DNA of 51,201 nucleotides from Sphaerimonospora mesophila NBRC 14179 = JCM 3151 (GTDB lineage Bacteria > Actinomycetota > Actinomycetes > Streptosporangiales > Streptosporangiaceae). The translations under genes were made by a program, and so were the position numbers. Location: positions 1 through 51,201 of the forward strand of contig BCRI01000046.1 of the NCBI GenBank assembly GCA_001552515.1, read 5' to 3'. Shown piece by piece: positions 7,202-14,887 of this stretch (position 1 is the first letter of the stretch; every line of letters begins with the position of its first letter). Under the pieces are notes generated by a model, which saw nothing but the letters and a program-made list of their open reading frames with translations, ran no database searches and had not been told where the DNA came from.

Positions 7202-9391
7202 TCACCGTGGGACGGTCATCCAGACGTCGATGTTGAGCGACCAGGTGCCGTCGGGCGGATCGACCAGGGAACGCTCGTCCTGACGGGTGCGCAGCGCCAC
7301 CACCGGGGAGGCCGTGCCGTACGGCTCCAGCTGGTCCGCCTGGGCGGCGAGCAGCACGGGGACCCGGCCGGCGGCCCGCACCTCGCCGATCAGCCGCGCC
7401 ACGTCGGCGTACAGCGGCAGGCTCGTGCCGGGCGGGAACGCGACCCGGGCGGCCGGCACCCCGCACACCCCGCGTACGAGCTGACCGAAGCGGTCACCGG
7501 TCACCCGTTCGACGAACAGCACGGACGCGTTCCGGGGGAGCGCGGCGCACAGGTCGGCAGCGGCGGCGGCCTCACCCCGGTTCACTGGCGAGAACGCCGT
7601 GCCGATCGACGTGACGGCGGCCGGGACCACGAGCAGCACGGCCCCGGCGGCCACCAGCGGACCGGTGCGGCGGCGCCCGGAGTCCCCTGCTCGCGCACGC
7701 AGCCACCGCAGACCCCAGACGGCGAGCAGGATCAGCCCGGGGATCACCACGGGCACGAGACGCCGCGAGGCCCAGGGGTGATCCGGCGTGATGCCGGGCC
7801 GCCACAGCGTCGTCAGCGTGGTCCACCCGATGATCGCCAAAGGCAGCAGCAGGCCGAGCTCCCGCCCCCTGGCCAGGCGATGGACGAGCACGGCCGCCGC
7901 CAGCGTGGCCAGCACGACCACGGGAATCCCGACGTACCAGAACAGCCAGTGCAGCGAGTCCTCGTAATAGAGGCGCGTGCGGTCGAGCGGCAGGCGGCTC
8001 GCCTCCTGCGTCTTCTCGATGAACTCCGCGGTCAGCGCGTCCTCCGGGCTGTCCGGGACCCGGCGCACGGTCTGCACCCAGGGGCGTACGGCGAGAGCCG
8101 CCATGACCAGCACGACGAGCCCGGCCGCGACCCCCGGCAGCCGCCGCACCGGCCATCCCGCTGGGCCGCCGCGCGAGAGCCGGGCCGCCGCGAGCCGCGG
8201 CGCGAGAGCCGTACCCGCCGCCGTGAGCACCAGCACGGCGGCGCAGATGCCCAGCAGGGGGTTGAGCGAGCCGGAGAGATATTCGGCGTACGGCCGGGCG
8301 AGGGCGTAGCAGGCCGTGAGGCCCCAGAGCGCGCCGACGGCGAGCCCGCCCAGCAGCGGCACGCCGAGCCGTCCGGCCACGCCCGCGGGGAGCGGTGCGC
8401 CGCCGGCACGGGTACGGGAGATCCGATGCAGTGCGATGAGCAGCCCGGCGAAGGGCAGCACGGGCAGCACATCGCGCAGGCCGTCGATGCGGACGAGCAG
8501 CGAGAGCCCGAAGGCCAGCCCGGCGAGCGCGGCGGACACCTGAGCAGACCGTGTCTGATCTGTCCGTGTCTGAGCAGGCGGTGTCTGATCAGATCGGGCC
8601 CGGCGCCAGGCGTCGGCCCACAGGCTCAGCCCGCCGAAGATGAGGATCAGCGACGGGATCTCGCTGAAGGTGGTCCTGGAGGTGTAGAGCACCGGAAGGC
8701 TGACCGCGAACGCGAGCGCCGCCAGGGGGGCCCAGCGTGCGCCGACCAGGCGAGCCACCGCCCCGGCGAAGGTCAGCACGGCGAGCGCGCCCAGCACCGG
8801 CGGCACGAGCAGCAGGCCGGGGATGCCCGCCACCCAGTCGCCGATCGCGTGGACCATCGGCGATCCGGCCATGAACTGGGGGAGGATCCCGTCGTCCGTG
8901 TCGTAGAAGCCCATGCCGTCGAACCGCAGGGCCGGGTCGGGGCCGCCGAAGTCTCCCCTCGGGATCGGCAGCGAGCCGTGCCGTGCCAGCCAGATGGCGT
9001 ACTCCGCGTAGGTGCCCGGATCACGTCGGACCAGCAGCTGCTCCCCGCGGAAGATCCCGTTGAAGACGCCGGAGGCGACGGCGATGGCCAGCACGGCCGC
9101 CGTCTGCCCGGCCGTCGCCGAGATCGTCTCGCCCGACTGGCGCAGGCCGTACCAGCGCAGGCCGTACCGGCACAGCAGCACGGCCAGTCCGCCCCCGGCC
9201 ACCAGCATCGGCAGCGGCCGGAACCAGCCGAGCAGCAGCAGTGGCAGCCCGGCGAGCAGCCACCCGCTGAGGACGAGCACGGGCACGGCGGACCCGACGG
9301 CGAGCACGTGGCCCGCCGAGGGCCGGGCCGTCTGTCGGTGCGGAGATCGGTCGGTCGCGATGACGCCGAGCGTAACCGCCTGCCCTGACAC
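7202..9391 (-). CDS. Large GT-C-like polytopic membrane protein (putative glycosyltransferase)
   Basis: 729 residues from GTG 9391, chosen because GGAGAGAGAAGG precedes it directly; longer frames would overlap the divergent gene's promoter. About 12 hydrophobic segments are present. A first exterior loop (RRDPGTYAEYAIWLARHG) and the following FYDTDDGILPQFM resemble lipid-linked-sugar-dependent GT-C enzymes (GT39/GT87-like), with a soluble C-terminal ~130 residues. It probably transfers a sugar from a polyprenyl phosphate donor outside the membrane; donor and acceptor are unknown. A loop at 8551-8595 carries three 15-bp imperfect repeats encoding a Thr/Gln/Asp-rich linker. The family P gene follows 19 bases downstream. 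Confidence 0.78.
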   Translation of the reverse strand: MSGQAVTLGVIATDRSPHRQTARPSAGHVLAVGSAVPVLVLSGWLLAGLPLLLLGWFRPLPMLVAGGGLAVLLCRYGLRWYGLRQSGETISATAGQTAAVLAIAVASGVFNGIFRGEQLLVRRDPGTYAEYAIWLARHGSLPIPRGDFGGPDPALRFDGMGFYDTDDGILPQFMAGSPMVHAIGDWVAGIPGLLLVPPVLGALAVLTFAGAVARLVGARWAPLAALAFAVSLPVLYTSRTTFSEIPSLILIFGGLSLWADAWRRARSDQTPPAQTRTDQTRSAQVSAALAGLAFGLSLLVRIDGLRDVLPVLPFAGLLIALHRISRTRAGGAPLPAGVAGRLGVPLLGGLAVGALWGLTACYALARPYAEYLSGSLNPLLGICAAVLVLTAAGTALAPRLAAARLSRGGPAGWPVRRLPGVAAGLVVLVMAALAVRPWVQTVRRVPDSPEDALTAEFIEKTQEASRLPLDRTRLYYEDSLHWLFWYVGIPVVVLATLAAAVLVHRLARGRELGLLLPLAIIGWTTLTTLWRPGITPDHPWASRRLVPVVIPGLILLAVWGLRWLRARAGDSGRRRTGPLVAAGAVLLVVPAAVTSIGTAFSPVNRGEAAAAADLCAALPRNASVLFVERVTGDRFGQLVRGVCGVPAARVAFPPGTSLPLYADVARLIGEVRAAGRVPVLLAAQADQLEPYGTASPVVALRTRQDERSLVDPPDGTWSLNIDVWMTVPR
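8551..8595. repeat. Three 15-bp tandem repeats inside the GT-C-like gene
   Basis: Three consecutive units begin GTGTCTGA (8551, 8566, 8581). On the coding strand they encode a short Thr/Gln/Asp-rich loop between membrane helices. Being in frame, a change in copy number would only alter loop length. Confidence 0.7.
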
Positions 9392-9483
9392 CTTCTCTCT
9401 CCGCGCACTCAAATCGATCAAACGTGTCCCCCGCACGGTCCGGTAGCGTACGCCCAGGACAAGCATGGGGGCCGGAGTTGCGG

Positions 9484-10977
9484 GTGACGGTCTTGGCCCG
9501 TCGGCACGGGTGGTTTCTGGGGGTTTTCGGACTGGGCGCGGTCCTGCGGATCGTGACCGTGCTCGGGTACCGGCCCGCGCTGTGGTTCCCCGACTCCTAT
9601 ACATACGTGGTGACCGCGATGCGGCCGAGGCCCGACCTCGTCCGGCCGGCCGGCTACTCGATGTTCCTGCGCCTGTTCGAGCCGTTCCACAGCTTCGCCG
9701 TGGTGACGTTCGTCCAGCACGCGCTCGGGCTGCTCGCCGGCGTCATGATCTACGCCACCGTCCTGCGGCGGTGCGGTCGCACCCGGCTGATGGTCCCGCT
9801 CGCCGCCCTCGCCGCGGCCCCCGTCCTGCTCGACGCGTACCAGATCGAGATGGAGCACCTGCTCGTCTCCGACACGCTGTTCACGTTCCTCGTCGTGGCC
9901 GCCGCCTGCCTCGCGCTGCGCCGACCGCCGTCCACGCGGACGGCGGTCGCCCTCGGCCTGGTCCTGGCCGCCGCGACGCTGACCAGGACCGTCGGCCTCC
10001 CGCTCATCGCGGTCTTCTCGTTCTTCCTGGTCCGGTACGGCTTCGGCCGCGCGCGAGCGGCACGACGGGACGCGCGGCAAGGCGTGCGGCGGCGTGTGGG
10101 GGCGTTCCTGCTGGCCGCGCTCATGCCGCTGGCGGCGTACCTGGGCTGGTTCTATGCGGCACATCATCGGGTGGGCCTGGTCGGGGCGAACGGGGTCTTC
10201 CTCTACGCGCGGACGATGGTGTTCGCCGACTGCTCGATCATGCGGCCGAGCGCCGACTTGGCCGTGCTGTGCGATCCCCGGCCTGCGGTCGAGCGTCCGA
10301 CCATGCAGGAGTACGTCTGGAGCGAAGACTCGCCCGTGGTCCGGCTGCCCGGCATCACGTTCACCGAGGAGACCGACGCGCTGGCCGGGAGGTTCGCCTG
10401 GCTCGCGATCCGGAGCCAGCCGCTCGACTACGCGGCGGCGACGCTGACCGAGCTGGGACGGACGTTCACCTGGCGGCGGCACGTCTACCCGGACGCGGAA
10501 ACCTACGGACATTACGAGTTTCCCGCGGCCACGCCCCCACCACCCACCCGGCAGCCGGCGATCGTGGGGAAGGAGTTCGCGGAGCGATACGAGCAGGGCC
10601 CGATCACGGTGCGGATCGCCGAGCCGTACGCCGGCTGGATGCGGTCCTACCAGCAGGTGGCGTTCCTGCCGGGGGCGGTGCTGCTCGCCGTGCTCCTGCT
10701 GCCGCTGGTTCCGCTGGTCCGGCGTCTCCGTCGGCTCCCGCGTCTCCCGGATGGGACGGGGACGCCGTGGGGCGTGGCCTGGGCGGCCGCGTGGGTCCTG
10801 CTGGTCGTTCCCGCGGCCACGGCGCAGTTCGACTACCGGTACGTGCTGCCCGCGGCCCCGCTGGCCTGCCTCGCGGCGGCCCTGGCCGTGGGCGTACGCG
10901 CCCGCGTTCACGCCGGTCCCGACGCCGGTCCGGGGGGTCGTTCCGACCAGGAGTCCGGTAAAGCGCAAGTAAAGTAG
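9484..10977 (+). CDS. Polytopic membrane protein, GT39/GT-C-like (putative mannosyltransferase-like)
   Basis: 497 residues from GTG 9484, preferred because GGAG lies six bases upstream; an in-frame GTG at 9424 is possible. About ten helices are seen. The first exterior loop has ALWFPDSYTYVVTAM and RPAGYSMFLRLF, the pattern of GT-C enzymes in which an acidic residue after helix 1 is catalytic. A large exterior domain (~residues 230-380) is followed by C-terminal helices ending with FDYRYVLP, also common in this fold. It is divergent from another GT-C-like gene across ~90 bases, so both may share a control region and act in one glycan pathway. The substrate is unknown. Confidence 0.78.
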   Translation: MTVLARRHGWFLGVFGLGAVLRIVTVLGYRPALWFPDSYTYVVTAMRPRPDLVRPAGYSMFLRLFEPFHSFAVVTFVQHALGLLAGVMIYATVLRRCGRTRLMVPLAALAAAPVLLDAYQIEMEHLLVSDTLFTFLVVAAACLALRRPPSTRTAVALGLVLAAATLTRTVGLPLIAVFSFFLVRYGFGRARAARRDARQGVRRRVGAFLLAALMPLAAYLGWFYAAHHRVGLVGANGVFLYARTMVFADCSIMRPSADLAVLCDPRPAVERPTMQEYVWSEDSPVVRLPGITFTEETDALAGRFAWLAIRSQPLDYAAATLTELGRTFTWRRHVYPDAETYGHYEFPAATPPPPTRQPAIVGKEFAERYEQGPITVRIAEPYAGWMRSYQQVAFLPGAVLLAVLLLPLVPLVRRLRRLPRLPDGTGTPWGVAWAAAWVLLVVPAATAQFDYRYVLPAAPLACLAAALAVGVRARVHAGPDAGPGGRSDQESGKAQVK

Positions 10978-11013
10978 ATGTCAGAGCCGTACCGCAAAAT
11001 GTCCCAGTTTTAG

Positions 11014-11019
11014 TATGAT
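11014..11019 (+). promoter_or_regulatory. Likely -10 box (TATGAT) for the LCP operon
   Basis: TATGAT in an A/T-rich patch is the best -10 match between 10978 and 11161. No good -35 is visible 16-18 bases upstream. Use of this promoter would give a leader of about 135 bases before the small ORF at 11162. Confidence 0.4.
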
Positions 11020-11161
11020 CTGCCGCTGGGTCGTCCGGGACCTCGCAGAGTGATCGCACGAGAGTGGTCACGGCTCCGATCCCATCAATCAAGGCGCCTC
11101 GACTCGCCTCCGTGACCTAATCTCGTGAGCGCGACGGGTGATCGCCAAGCAAGGAGGACAC

Positions 11162-11239
11162 GTGCGCGAGCGGATCAGTAGCACCTCCGATCGTTCGCCT
11201 GTGCCTCCACCCGATCGTGTGACGAGGGCCGTCCGATGA
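11162..11239 (+). CDS. 25-codon leader ORF overlapping the LCP start
   Basis: GTG 11162 follows a near-perfect AAGGAGG Shine-Dalgarno (11151-11157). The frame encodes 25 residues, basic and Ser/Pro-rich, and stops with TGA overlapping the ATG of the LCP gene (ATGA). The LCP gene has only a weak ribosome binding site, so this peptide probably serves to couple or tune its translation. There is no similarity to known attenuator peptides. Whether the peptide itself matters is unknown. Confidence 0.5.
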   Translation: MRERISSTSDRSPVPPPDRVTRAVR

Positions 11240-13350
11240 GCGAGCGTCGCCGTGCCTCCACCCGCAACCAGCAGAGCGCGTCCGTTCCGGCGGACCAGAA
11301 GGTCTGGGGGCCGCAGGACTCCGGGGCGTACGGCGGCGGCGCGCGGGGTGGTGGTTCAGCCTCGCACGGCCGTTCCGGCGCCGTGAGCGGCGGGCGTGGC
11401 CGTCGGCGCCATCGGGACGAGTCCTCCTATGAGGGCTCGTACGGCGATTCGTACGGCGACGATCCGTACGGCAACGCCCCGGCCTCCTACGGCGACGCCC
11501 ACGCGGCGTCCTATGGGGATTCCTACGGCGGCGGGGACTCCTACGGCGGCCGGGAGGACTACGCGGCCCCTCGCGGGCGGCGGCGCGGCGGCCACCCGAC
11601 CGGTGAGGACGCCCGGGCCTACGCACCACCGACGCAGGCGGAACTCGCCGACGGCGACGACTTCTACGAGGAGGATCGGCCGAGACGACGTCGCGGGCGC
11701 AGGGGCGGCGAGGAGGAATCCGCCGCGGCCTTCCAGGCGGCGGACGGCGGCGGCTACGGCCCGCCCGTCGACGATCCCGGCGGCTCCGGCCGCCGTGGCC
11801 GCCGCGGCGGCGGCGGAGGATCCTCCGGCGACGACGAAGGAGGCGGAAGCGGCGGCGCACGGCGCGGGCCGGGCCTGTGGGGCTGGGTCAGCATCGTCAT
11901 GACCAGCGTGCTGGTCATCGGCACGCTCACCGCGTACAAGACCTATCGCAGCACGCTGGGCCTGATCAGCCGGGAGAAGTCCACCGACGAGCTCGACAAG
12001 AACCGTCCCGAGAACCAGAAGGGCGCGATCAACGTGCTGCTGGTCGGGTCGGACACCCGGACCGGGGACAACAAGAAGTACGGACAGTACCTGGTCAACG
12101 ACGGCGAGCGCACCGACACGATCATGCTCCTGCACGTGTCCCCCGACCGGGACTCCGCGACGCTGCTCAGCTTCCCCCGCGACTCGACGGTGATGATCCC
12201 CGCCTGCAAGAACCCGAAGACCGGTGCGATCAACCCACAGCACGTCGGCATGATCAACTCGGCGTTCTCCGAGGGCGGGATGATCTGCACCCGGCGGACC
12301 ATCGAGGAGCTCACGAAGATCCGCATCGACCACTTCGTGAAGGTCGACTTCACCGGCTTCAAGAACATCGTGAACGCCCTCGGCGGCATCGAGATCTGCC
12401 TGCCCCACGCGGTGAACGACAAGAAGTCGAAGCTGAACCTGCCCGCGGGGCGCCAGGTGGTACGCGGCGAGGCCGCCCTCGGCTACGTACGGCTCAGGCA
12501 CGGCATCGGCGACGGCAGCGACATCGGCCGGATCAAGCGCCAGCAGGTCTTCATCTCCCAGGTGGTGAAGAAGGCGACCAGCAAGGCCCTGCTGACCGAT
12601 ATGGGCAAGCTGACGGCGTTCATCGAGGCGACGGCCCAGTCCGTGACCATGGACGACGACCTCAACACCGACACGCTCATCCAGATCGCGCAGAGTGCCT
12701 CGAAGCTCACCGCCAAGGGCTTCAAGGCCACCACCGTGCCGTGGATCCCCGACCCGGCGAACCCCAAGGCCCGGGTCGTGTGGAAGCAGCCGGACGCGGA
12801 CAACCTGTTCAGTGCGATCAGGAACGACACCGAGGTGAGCCCGACGGCGTCCCCGAGCCCGGCCGGCGCGGCCGCCTCGCCCGGCGCGAAGCCCAAGGGA
12901 CCGGCCATCACCAAGCCGCAGCAGGTCAAGGTGCAGGTGTTCAACGGCACCAACGAGAACGGGAAGGCACGGGAGGTGGCCGAGGAGCTGGCCGCCCAGG
13001 GCTTCAAGGTCGTCGGTGTCGGCGACGCGCGCCGGCCGGACAACACCGATCAGCCCAAGACGAAGATCCAGTACACCGGGCAGGGCTGGGACTACGCCAA
13101 GGTCCTCACCGGGAAGGTCCGGGTGCGCATCGGAAAGGAAACCGGTCAGGTCGCTCCCGAGACCGGGAAGGTCGTCGCCGGCACGGTGACCCCCTTTACA
13201 CCCGCGACCCCCCCTGCCGACGCGCCGAAGGGCAAGGTGCCGGGCCCGATCATCCAGCTCGTCATCGGCGCCGACTGGGACGGCGTCAAGACGCCGATCC
13301 AGGTCGGGGACAACGCGGTGACGGCCGAGACGAACATCTGCGCGACCTGA
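11236..13350 (+). CDS. LCP (LytR-CpsA-Psr) family glycopolymer transferase with LytR_C domain
   Basis: 704 residues. Residues 1-~210 are Gly/Tyr/Arg/Asp-rich with repeated SYGD motifs and are probably cytoplasmic and disordered. One membrane helix lies at ~214-236. The LCP domain (~260-455) shows its conserved charged residues in GSDTR, ERTDTIMLLHV, SFPRDS and the RLRHG...D...R pattern. A LytR_C domain follows at ~560-630 after an Ala/Pro linker. LCP enzymes attach undecaprenyl-phosphate-linked glycopolymers to peptidoglycan or arabinogalactan outside the membrane. The context of GT-C-like proteins and downstream glycan genes fits that role. The ATG overlaps the stop of a short leader ORF with a far stronger ribosome binding site. 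Confidence 0.92.
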   Translation: MSERRRASTRNQQSASVPADQKVWGPQDSGAYGGGARGGGSASHGRSGAVSGGRGRRRHRDESSYEGSYGDSYGDDPYGNAPASYGDAHAASYGDSYGGGDSYGGREDYAAPRGRRRGGHPTGEDARAYAPPTQAELADGDDFYEEDRPRRRRGRRGGEEESAAAFQAADGGGYGPPVDDPGGSGRRGRRGGGGGSSGDDEGGGSGGARRGPGLWGWVSIVMTSVLVIGTLTAYKTYRSTLGLISREKSTDELDKNRPENQKGAINVLLVGSDTRTGDNKKYGQYLVNDGERTDTIMLLHVSPDRDSATLLSFPRDSTVMIPACKNPKTGAINPQHVGMINSAFSEGGMICTRRTIEELTKIRIDHFVKVDFTGFKNIVNALGGIEICLPHAVNDKKSKLNLPAGRQVVRGEAALGYVRLRHGIGDGSDIGRIKRQQVFISQVVKKATSKALLTDMGKLTAFIEATAQSVTMDDDLNTDTLIQIAQSASKLTAKGFKATTVPWIPDPANPKARVVWKQPDADNLFSAIRNDTEVSPTASPSPAGAAASPGAKPKGPAITKPQQVKVQVFNGTNENGKAREVAEELAAQGFKVVGVGDARRPDNTDQPKTKIQYTGQGWDYAKVLTGKVRVRIGKETGQVAPETGKVVAGTVTPFTPATPPADAPKGKVPGPIIQLVIGADWDGVKTPIQVGDNAVTAETNICAT

Positions 13351-13352
13351 CC

Positions 13353-13619
13353 GTGTATGGGAGCCACTCCGCTCCGGAAGCTCCGCGGCGTGAGGAACTG
13401 TCGCTCGACGTCGATCCGGAGGGCCGAGCACGGCGGGGTGAACGGGTCACGGGCCGGATGCGGGCACGCTGGAAGCTTGCCCTGGTGATGGTGGGGGTGT
13501 CGGTCCTGCTGCTTGCCGGTGCGGGTGGCAGTGGCCTCTACACGGACCACCACCGGGTGCTGCCACCTCCGGACGGCCCCTGGCCCCAGACGGGGCACCT
13601 CTCGGTGTTCTCCGTGTGA
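13353..13619 (+). pseudogene. Family P fragment: N-terminus and membrane helix only
   Basis: Three bases after the LCP stop, a GTG-started frame encodes 88 residues matching the N-terminal part of family P: EELSLD, a basic stretch, one membrane helix (residues ~32-55) and PPPDGPWPQTG followed by LSVF, ending at once in a TGA. Both exterior domains are missing. The break point at ~13615 joins directly to a piece of an unrelated transporter gene, so a deletion or rearrangement removed the rest. Unlike the other copies it lacks the leaderless -10 box. It may still be translated from the LCP message. Confidence 0.75.
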
Positions 13620-13801
13620 TCCGGTTGTCTGCCTTCGCGCAGAGCGTCGGCTATGTGCTGTCGATCCCCGGCCCCGTCCTGGTCGGGGTGCTCTACCAGT
13701 ACACCGGCGGCTGGCAGTGGCCACTGGCCCTCATGCCGCTGCTCATGCTGTGCCAGCTCGTAACCGGCTATCTCGCGGGCCGTGACCGCCAGATCGGCTG
13801 A
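13620..13801 (+). pseudogene. C-terminal remnant of an MFS transporter (CynX/NimT-like)
   Basis: About 60 codons encode the last two helices of a major facilitator protein: SAFAQSVGY, a Gly/Pro helix, TGGWQWPLAL and a final Leu-rich helix ending LAGRDR. This is the usual C-terminus of CynX/NimT-like cyanate/nitroimidazole-type transporters. The other ten helices are absent. The remnant is fused end to end with the family P fragment upstream, marking an old recombination junction. Confidence 0.7.
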
Positions 13802-13917
13802 CGACTTCGGATCCCCACCTGGAGTTCGGGCTGTCGGACACGCAGGTGCCGGTCCGAGCCCTGCCTGCTGGGGGATTTATCGGATCTGATGCTCCTTGGT
13901 GAGACATCGGGTATGAG

Positions 13918-13923
13918 TAAAGT
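13918..13923 (+). promoter_or_regulatory. -10 box TAAAGT for a leaderless family P transcript
   Basis: TAAAGT ends six bases before the ATG at 13930, the canonical position for an mRNA beginning at the start codon. A possible -35 (TTGGTG) lies 16 bases upstream. The stretch from here into the first codons is nearly identical to that before the broken copy at 17853. Confidence 0.55.
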
Positions 13924-13929
13924 CGCCTC

Positions 13930-14877
13930 ATGCAGCCGGAATCTTCACAGAGTGAGGAATTGTCATTCGGCACCGAGTCCGACGATGGGCCGCGACAGAG
14001 TGACCGGGCCGCAGGCTGGGCGCGGGCGCACCGGAGGCTCCTGGTCGTAACGGGGTTGTCGGTCGCGCTGGTCGCCGGGCTTGGCGTGGGCGGCTGGCGT
14101 CTTTATGAGAACTCCCGCCAACCGTTGCCGCCCCCGGACGGCCCCTGGCCCCAGACGGGCACCTTCCTGGTGCACCTGTGCCGCCTTACCTGGAGAGCGG
14201 AGCCGTGTGGAGGCGTGGCGGCCACCGAGGAGCAGAGGCATGATGTTGAACGGCTGCTCGCGAACATGCCCGAGATCGGCGAGTACCGGCGCATGACGCC
14301 AGAAGAGGCCCTCGCCATCGCCCGGCAGGATTTCAGCGTCGGTTATGCGCTCACCGCAGGCATGATGTCCGGTACGTACGGTGGCACCCTCGCCCGTGGC
14401 GATTGGCGGCGCGCACTCCGCCAGATGCTGGGGGTGCCGGGAGTCGCCGCTATGGAATCATTCCGGGACGACTTCTGGTGGGGAAAGTCTGACATTTCGA
14501 TCAGGTTGTGTCCCGAGAGTGCGGCCTTTTCCGGCAACTGTGAGGTTCGCGGCAGGGCGAGTGAAGAGGAAAAGCAGATCGTCCTCGACCGGATCCGCGC
14601 ACTCCCAGGCGTCGGCACCATCTATTTCGAGGACGCGAAGCACGCGCTGGTGGTCGTACGTCATGCGCAGTGGCTGGACAGCCGCAGATACGCCGACAGT
14701 TCACGAATGTCGGAGGCGTTCCACGTCAAGTTCACCGGAACCTGGGACTTCTCTCGGATCGAGAAGACGTTCACAGAACTGCCAGGGGTGGCAAAGGTGG
14801 TGCGGGACGCCAGCCCCTGGCGGGCCACGATGAGCCAAGATGAACGGGGTGACCAGGCTGACCATGGCGCCGGATGA
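13930..14877 (+). CDS. Family P: second intact tandem FtsX-ECD-like membrane protein
   Basis: 315 residues with the same plan as the protein at 6262-7182: EELSFG (9-14), RAHRRLL (32-38), a membrane helix (~39-59), PPPDGPWPQTG (67-77), exterior unit 1 (~79-175; Cys84/Cys93) and unit 2 (~188-292; Cys194/Cys204). FWWGKSDI joins the units, and each unit ends in a PGV turn (VPGV 169-172, LPGV 284-287). A polar 25-residue tail follows. The N-terminal third is far more conserved between copies than the exterior units, which have diverged, as if the exterior were under diversifying or relaxed selection. The gene converges on the DUF222/HNH gene with 10 bases between stops. Function is unknown. Confidence 0.8.
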   Translation: MQPESSQSEELSFGTESDDGPRQSDRAAGWARAHRRLLVVTGLSVALVAGLGVGGWRLYENSRQPLPPPDGPWPQTGTFLVHLCRLTWRAEPCGGVAATEEQRHDVERLLANMPEIGEYRRMTPEEALAIARQDFSVGYALTAGMMSGTYGGTLARGDWRRALRQMLGVPGVAAMESFRDDFWWGKSDISIRLCPESAAFSGNCEVRGRASEEEKQIVLDRIRALPGVGTIYFEDAKHALVVVRHAQWLDSRRYADSSRMSEAFHVKFTGTWDFSRIEKTFTELPGVAKVVRDASPWRATMSQDERGDQADHGAG

Positions 14878-14887
14878 GCTACATGCG

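Noticed and set aside
6989-9388. 799-residue plus-strand frame opposite the GT-C-like gene
   Set aside because: Composition is that of an antisense shadow; the minus strand has helices, a ribosome binding site and family motifs.
11356-13431. 691-residue minus-strand frame opposite the LCP gene
   Set aside because: Antisense shadow of a well-supported LCP protein.
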